DNA of 64,000 bases from Lepidostoma basale (Eukaryota; Arthropoda; Insecta; Trichoptera; Lepidostomatidae): positions 712,501-776,500 of the forward strand of contig JAHDVF020000016.1 of NCBI GenBank assembly GCA_022606425.2. The letters are read 5' to 3'. Positions 59,740-64,000 of this stretch are shown here, in pieces; position 1 is the first letter of the stretch; each line of letters opens with the position of its first letter. Below the pieces are notes generated by a model, which was not told where the DNA came from, ran no database searches, and saw nothing but the letters and a program-made list of their open reading frames with translations. The translations under genes were made by a program, and so were the position numbers.

Positions 59740-60100
59740 ATCTTCTTATTTTTCTTCTTTTAGGCCTTTGGTCTGTTCCTGTAGTCAGGCTGACCTCTCT
59801 TGGGAAGTTGACTCCCAGCTATCCCTCCATCTTCAGGGGGGACGGTAGCCAACATGTATCTGATGCACCACAACATGTATAATTCTGGAGGGATCCATCC
59901 TCTGCACGTGCGCATTCCATCATTCTTCTACCGTCTTCTGCATTGTTTGCCCCATCTGACAATATTTTCCATCTAGCAAAATTCGCGGATAGCCGTGATC
60001 TTCACCCTATCTCTAAGAGTCTTTCCTGCTATTGTCCTTAGAGTTCGCATCTCTGACACTCGCACTTTAGCTTTCATTCTTGTGGTATCCGCTCTGGTCT
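59740..60100 (-). mobile_element. R-GAA-3 3' end
   Basis: Minus strand: KAKVRVSEMRTLRTIAGKTL, RDRVKITAIREF, ENIVRWG, then DGGIAGSQLPKRGQPDYRNR and a GAA-rich tail. Frameshifted. Confidence 0.7.
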
Positions 60101-60195
60101 AAATAATATTAAAAAAACGATGTTTTTTATAAATACTTTTGTCTTTATTTCGACAGCGTCCGGTTTCACCAGGCTAGCTGGCATCGATAGTCTCT
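60101..60195 (-). repeat. family D half copy
   Basis: AAAAAAACGATGTTTTTTAT, CGACAGCGTCCGGTTTCACC, AGGCTAGCTGGCATCGATAG. Minus core: CUAUCGA, U, GCCAG/CCUGG, GAAACC, GGAC; cleavage position changed. Confidence 0.65.
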
Positions 60196-60579
60196 CAATT
60201 GTTGATGTATAATAAAAATGCTGCAGGCATACGCGTGAAGTCAATGATGTATTGTGTGAAAACCAGAGTGCGTAAAACCCACGCTTTAGTTAAGAGTACG
60301 CACGGCAATTGGTATTCCGGTCTGGAGATATCGCGCTAAGATTAATTAAGGAGATAGCATTCTGGGACCGAGAGCGCGGAATGAAACTAGAAAATATGAT
60401 AGTGAGACACCCACGAAGAGACCCTGATTCATCGCGATCGTGACAATATTATAGTCTATGCAATTGTGATAAAAAATACATGTAAAATAATTCATTATTA
60501 ATTTATTGTGTGGTAACACACAGTAATTGTTAATACATATACAAATGAACAAACTTACAGCTAAATAAAGACATAGAAG
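60196..60579. other. no gene seen
   Basis: Unique sequence. Confidence 0.45.
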
Positions 60580-60905
60580 GTTACCCGCCGCTTACCCGAA
60601 GCTGTTATAGGACGCAGCGGCGCCCCTTCGTCAGCTTCGGTCAAACAATCCCTAGGCCCGCCTTCCACGCATTAGCTGGAGAATGCACCATTCCAGAAAA
60701 AAGCAAAAGGCAAAAAGGGTATCTAGGCCACATTTAATCCAGTTTAATTTCATTCACTTCTATGTCCCAATCTCACAAAACAAACAAGGTGCCCCCTCTC
60801 CCCCGGCGAGGAGTCCGACACCCCCTCATAGGGGTGGATGTAAGACACAAGACGACGACTTCCGGCAAGATAGTCGGCCGAGAAACCCACCAGTGCGATC
60901 CAGGA
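60580..60905 (+). repeat. dispersed repeat Y, copy 3
   Basis: CCGCTTACCCGAAGCTGTTA, GGACGCAGCGGCGCCC, CCCTAGGCCCGCC; later CACCCCCTCATAGGGGTGGA. Overlapping open frames (60683-60997, 60762-60992) have low-complexity, Pro/Arg-rich products without known domains. Confidence 0.6.
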
Positions 60906-61004
60906 GCAGCAGCCCCGGTGATCGAGATTCTAATGTCAATTATGTGCAGCTATTTTTATACAGCAAAGAGACACTACCAAAGGATATGGTAAAATAATTC
61001 ATTA

Positions 61005-61250
61005 GTCAAACAACATCACGTCGTTTCCTTGGAAATGTAGGCAGAGATAATGAACCGCCATACTATTCTATCCTGACACTTCCTCCACAGTCATACACAC
61101 ACGTCTATTATTCCGACCTCTGACATGACCGACCTTTGAAATTTGATTCATTTGGTCATGTCATGTTTTCTTTAGACTTCTTCGACTCCGTACTACTATT
61201 CACATCGTTAACTTTCATAATCATTTTTTTAGATAAACTTAAGGCGTTAT
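61005..61250 (-). mobile_element. R-TTG 3' end, decayed
   Basis: Complement of the end (CCGCCATACTATTCTATCCT), CTVEEV, VGNNRRV, KGRSCQR, MTKxIKF, and VYESDVNS. A family B scrap (AAACTTAAGGCGTTATCACT) follows at 61234-61253. Confidence 0.65.
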
Positions 61251-61999
61251 CACTGGGAAAGAGGGGCAAGAGCTATTCTTGCCTCTCTGCTACGAAGGTC
61301 GTCTATATATTATAATTATACGGTGGTTTAATACTAAAATTCTTATAAATAAAATTAAAAATTGAAAAATGTTTTTGCTATAATAATATTTTTACGATAA
61401 TAATTCCGTTTCCTTTAAAACGAGAACGGTTTTCGTGTTCAAATAACGACAAAGCGATATAATTTGTAGAAAGCAGGACCTTGGACGGAAAATCTAATTT
61501 AAGCGAAAATTCCATTTCTAAAGGTAATATTATAGAAAATTCAAAGGCGAGAAATATCATATGGGACTTTTCCAAGAAGAAACTTCAATGAAATATTTTC
61601 ATATAACGTAGTAAAGTAATATGTAAAGTATGAAATTTCGCGCCTCTGTGCCTGTTGTATGGTATACTGTGTGAGCTAACAAAAATTCAGTAGGTACACC
61701 CGGAAATCGCAGTTCTATACAAAAGTCTGTATAGCTAATAAATCTGGTATTTAAATAACTTTTTTTAAAGACAATTGAATATATTATAACAAGTGTTCCA
61801 TTGTTTTTTTATTAAATTTAAAATTCCAACATCGTTACAATTCTAACATGGAAAAATCTATTTTTTTTTTTAGGATTTCTGCGTTCATGCTTACTTTACA
61901 ATATTTTCTCACTAGTTTCAAACTTTGTTCAATCCAATCCAAATTGGACTAAGCTGGGCAGCTTTCGGAAACATGAGTCCTTAAAAACCGAAAAATATC
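61251..61999. other. no gene seen
   Basis: AT-rich sequence, no motif. Confidence 0.45.
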
Positions 62000-62465
62000 G
62001 ATCAACCTTAAACGAAAAGTCTATCAAACCAGCGTTCTGCCAGTTGGTACTTATGATCTTGAAACTGTTACACTGTCCAAACAAAGTGCCGAGAAACTAT
62101 GAGTGACCCAAAGAGCCATGGAAAGAGCCATGTTAGGAATTAGCCTAAGATACAAAGTCAGAAACGATACTGTGAGAGAAAAAACAAATGTCACTGACAT
62201 AATCCACCGGGTGGCGACTCTAAAATGGCAATGGCCAGGTGACGTAGCCAGAAGCTCAGATGAAAAGTGGACAAGAAGACTGCCGACTTGGAGACCGTGG
62301 ACGGCAAAGAGAAGTGCAGGGTGATCGCAACTACGGTGGAAGGATGATCTGAACAGACACGTCGAAATAACGTGGATGCACTCTGCACAAAACATAGTGA
62401 CATGGAAGCGAATGGAGGAAGCCTTTGTCCAGGAGTGGACAGGAGTAGGCTGAGGAAGAAGAAGA
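62000..62465 (+). mobile_element. R-GAA-1 3' end
   Basis: LKRKVYQTSVLPVGTYDLET, VTLSKQSAEKL, stop, TQRAMERAMLGISLRYKVRN, TVREKTNVTDIIHRVATLKW, then CRVIATTVEG-like frameshift, EEAFVQEWTGVG and GAAGAAGAAGAAG tail. Confidence 0.85.
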
Positions 62466-62557
62466 AGTTTCAATCCAAGGGATTGGTTTGCAGCAAAGTG
62501 TAACATATTTGAATAAATATAATTACACTTGGTTTTACAACAGTTTATTTCACTTAA

Positions 62558-63080
62558 CCCTTTCGTGCTAAACATTTTTTCTTTTAGGATATTTTTTTGC
62601 ATTTTAATAAATGCACACTATTTTTTTTTTAATCGATCGTAACTTATGAAAAAAATAATAGGATCTATACTTCCCACTGACACTTGGTAGAATACCCATT
62701 TACGTAAGAAAAAAATACATACATATTTAAAAATATATATTGAATGTAAAAAAACATTAAATAGATGAAATATGAAATACCTTGAAATTCAGATCAAATC
62801 ACCAGCTATGTATATATCATACGAGTACATTGAAATAAATATCTAGGTAAAGAACTCAAATCAAACGTCAAAATTATTATTTACTTAAAAGTTTTGTCAA
62901 AAAATTAACTTATCTGACGCGCGACACTCAAAAACAAAAAAACTCGTGTTTTTTTAAAATTCAACTTCCAGTTAAAAGTTCAATAGATAAAGCTTGTAAA
63001 TGTTTTATCGTAATACCCAATAATGGCGCTAGATGACTGGAGCGAATAAACTTTACGCATTCCCACCGCCCACGAAAGGG
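62558..63080. mobile_element. piggyBac-like MITE with TTAA duplication
   Basis: Ends CCCTTTCGTG and complement CACGAAAGGG, flanked by TTAA at 62554-62557 and 63081-63084. Removing it restores CACTTAACACAGAC, present once at the opposite arm. No transposase. Confidence 0.8.
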
Positions 63081-63173
63081 TTAACACAGACATGTTTCGG
63101 CTATAGTATAGCCTTAATCAATGTATATAATTTTAATGATTCGTGTTTAAATTGTGTACATTGATGAAGGTTA

Positions 63174-63515
63174 GCCGATACCAAAAGAACTAAGAACTTT
63201 CTTAGAGTAGCAGAAATGCGAACCCTGCGCTCCATCGCAGGCACAACCCTCAGAGATTGGATCAGAAATGAAACGATAAGGTCTGTCTGTGGTGTTGAAG
63301 ACATAGTGAGATGGGGAAGAAGCAGAAGACGGTTTTGGAGAGACCACGTACCGCATGGAGAATACAAGAATTGCAAAAATTGTTAAAGATGAAAACCCAA
63401 GTAGCAAGAGATTACCAGGAAGGTCGCCGAAGAGATGGAGAGATGGCTGGACATCATCATCCCAGGACAGCCCACCGTCACAAACAGGTCATACGACCTA
63501 AACTAAGAGGAAGAA
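63174..63515 (+). mobile_element. R-GAA-3 3' end
   Basis: EMRTLRSIAGTTLRDWIRNE, TIRSVCGVEDIVRWGRSRRR, FWRDHV, frame change, NTRIAKIVKDENPSSKRLPG, RSPKRWRDGWTSSSQD and a GAGGAAGAAG tail. GAT(G/A)AAGGTTA flanks both sides (63163-63173, 63516-63526). Confidence 0.8.
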
Positions 63516-63733
63516 GATAAAGGTTATACTATAGCAGAAAGATGTCTGTGTTAAGTGAAAAAAAGTGTTGTAATACCAAGTGTAATTATATTTATTCAAA
63601 TATGAATCCACAACACAAAGTGAAGGCGAATATAGAAGAAACTTACATGTGTTTAGATTTTATTAATCGATTAGGTACAAGAACCAGCAAATTTTATACT
63701 TTGCTGCAAACCAATCCCTTTGAATGAAACTAG

Positions 63734-64000
63734 CGAAGATGAATAATTTAATACAAAAATATATTGGAAATATATCTTACATAAGCGGCATCTGCTTCCG
63801 ATAATATACAAAATGTAAAAATAACAGAGACGAATTGCCTAGCTTTTACAGTACAGTAATGTGTATTGTTTCTCTGTAGAAAATGTTTGCTTTAAGTAAA
63901 TACAATAGGGTGAACACAAATCGGTTGTCTGTAAAGTAAGCTACAGGGGTACCCGCAAGACTGACATTCAATCATGGGACGTAACGCCTAAAGGGAGGCG
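63734..64000. other. no gene seen
   Basis: AT-rich unique sequence to the window end. Confidence 0.45.

Larger units (their letters stand above)
62466..63733. repeat. family F inverted repeat with two insertions
   Basis: Outer arms GGATTGGTTTGCAGCAAAGT and ACTTTGCTGCAAACCAATCC, next ATAATTACACTTGG and complement, and inner arms CACAGACATGTTTCGG and ATGTCTGTGTTAAGTG are inverted. The minus core 63121-63089 has UUGAUUA, A, a perfect 6-bp helix II GGCUAU/AUAGCC, GAAAC, AU, GUC, and UGU pairs with ACA upstream (helix I). The plus core is split by R-GAA-3. A 60-codon frame at 63542-63727 has no recognised motif. Confidence 0.7.

Noticed and set aside
3247..63733. CRISPR array or phage-type repeats
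   Set aside because: Repeats are dispersed, inverted and of eukaryotic transposon type; there are no regular spacers.

Overview
The window is AT-rich nuclear DNA of an arthropod, most likely an insect. The order is not resolved; the retroelement families fit Lepidoptera best, by recall rather than by a search. Evidence: one spliced host gene, tRNA-derived SINEs, RTE-, Jockey-, L2- and Penelope-type retroelements, several cut-and-paste MITE families, and a short tract of the arthropod telomere repeat TTAGG. There are no operons, ribosome binding sites, rRNA genes or CRISPR arrays.

Host genes. Three minus-strand exons (29186-29029, 4706-4604, 3910-3620) join in frame and encode most of a Popeye domain, including the two cAMP-binding motifs FLDSPEW and FQVSI. 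The first intron in view is about 24.3 kb and is packed with transposons. Inside it, on the opposite strand, lies one unidentified coiled-coil exon (18264-18443). No other convincing host exon was found.

Mobile DNA. One non-LTR element (about 48.6-52.6 kb) has two intact ORFs overlapping as ATGA and a 62-base poly(A) tail. A 5'-truncated L2-like element with an (ATT)n tail follows (53.0-55.1 kb). About forty short fragments are 3' ends of endonuclease/reverse transcriptase elements of RTE type. Working names: R-GTTA (tail GTTA repeats), R-TTG (tail TTG repeats), and R-GAA-1, R-GAA-2 and R-GAA-3 (tails of GAA repeats, three different C-terminal sequences). J is a set of 3' ends related to the intact element, with a TTTGA-repeat tail. 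S1, S2 and S3 are tRNA-derived SINEs. M, T and several others are MITEs.

The most interesting theme is a group of palindromic or half-palindromic repeats, here called A, B, D, E and F, plus single sites at 32.1 and 39.2 kb and the two Penelope 3' ends. They differ in sequence but share a hammerhead-ribozyme-like core: a CUGANGA-like box, one extra base, a hairpin, GAAAC, a tiny third stem and GUC. Two copies lie just downstream of the decayed end of a Penelope-like ORF (12.7-13.1 and 27.0-27.5 kb), and a Penelope RT fragment lies at 33.0-33.3 kb. Hammerheads are known in Penelope-like elements, so the families are probably Penelope terminal repeats or derived non-autonomous elements. Three copies carry an RTE-type 3' end inserted inside the helix II segment. 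Outside these regions the sequence is mostly unique, AT-rich and without recognisable genes.
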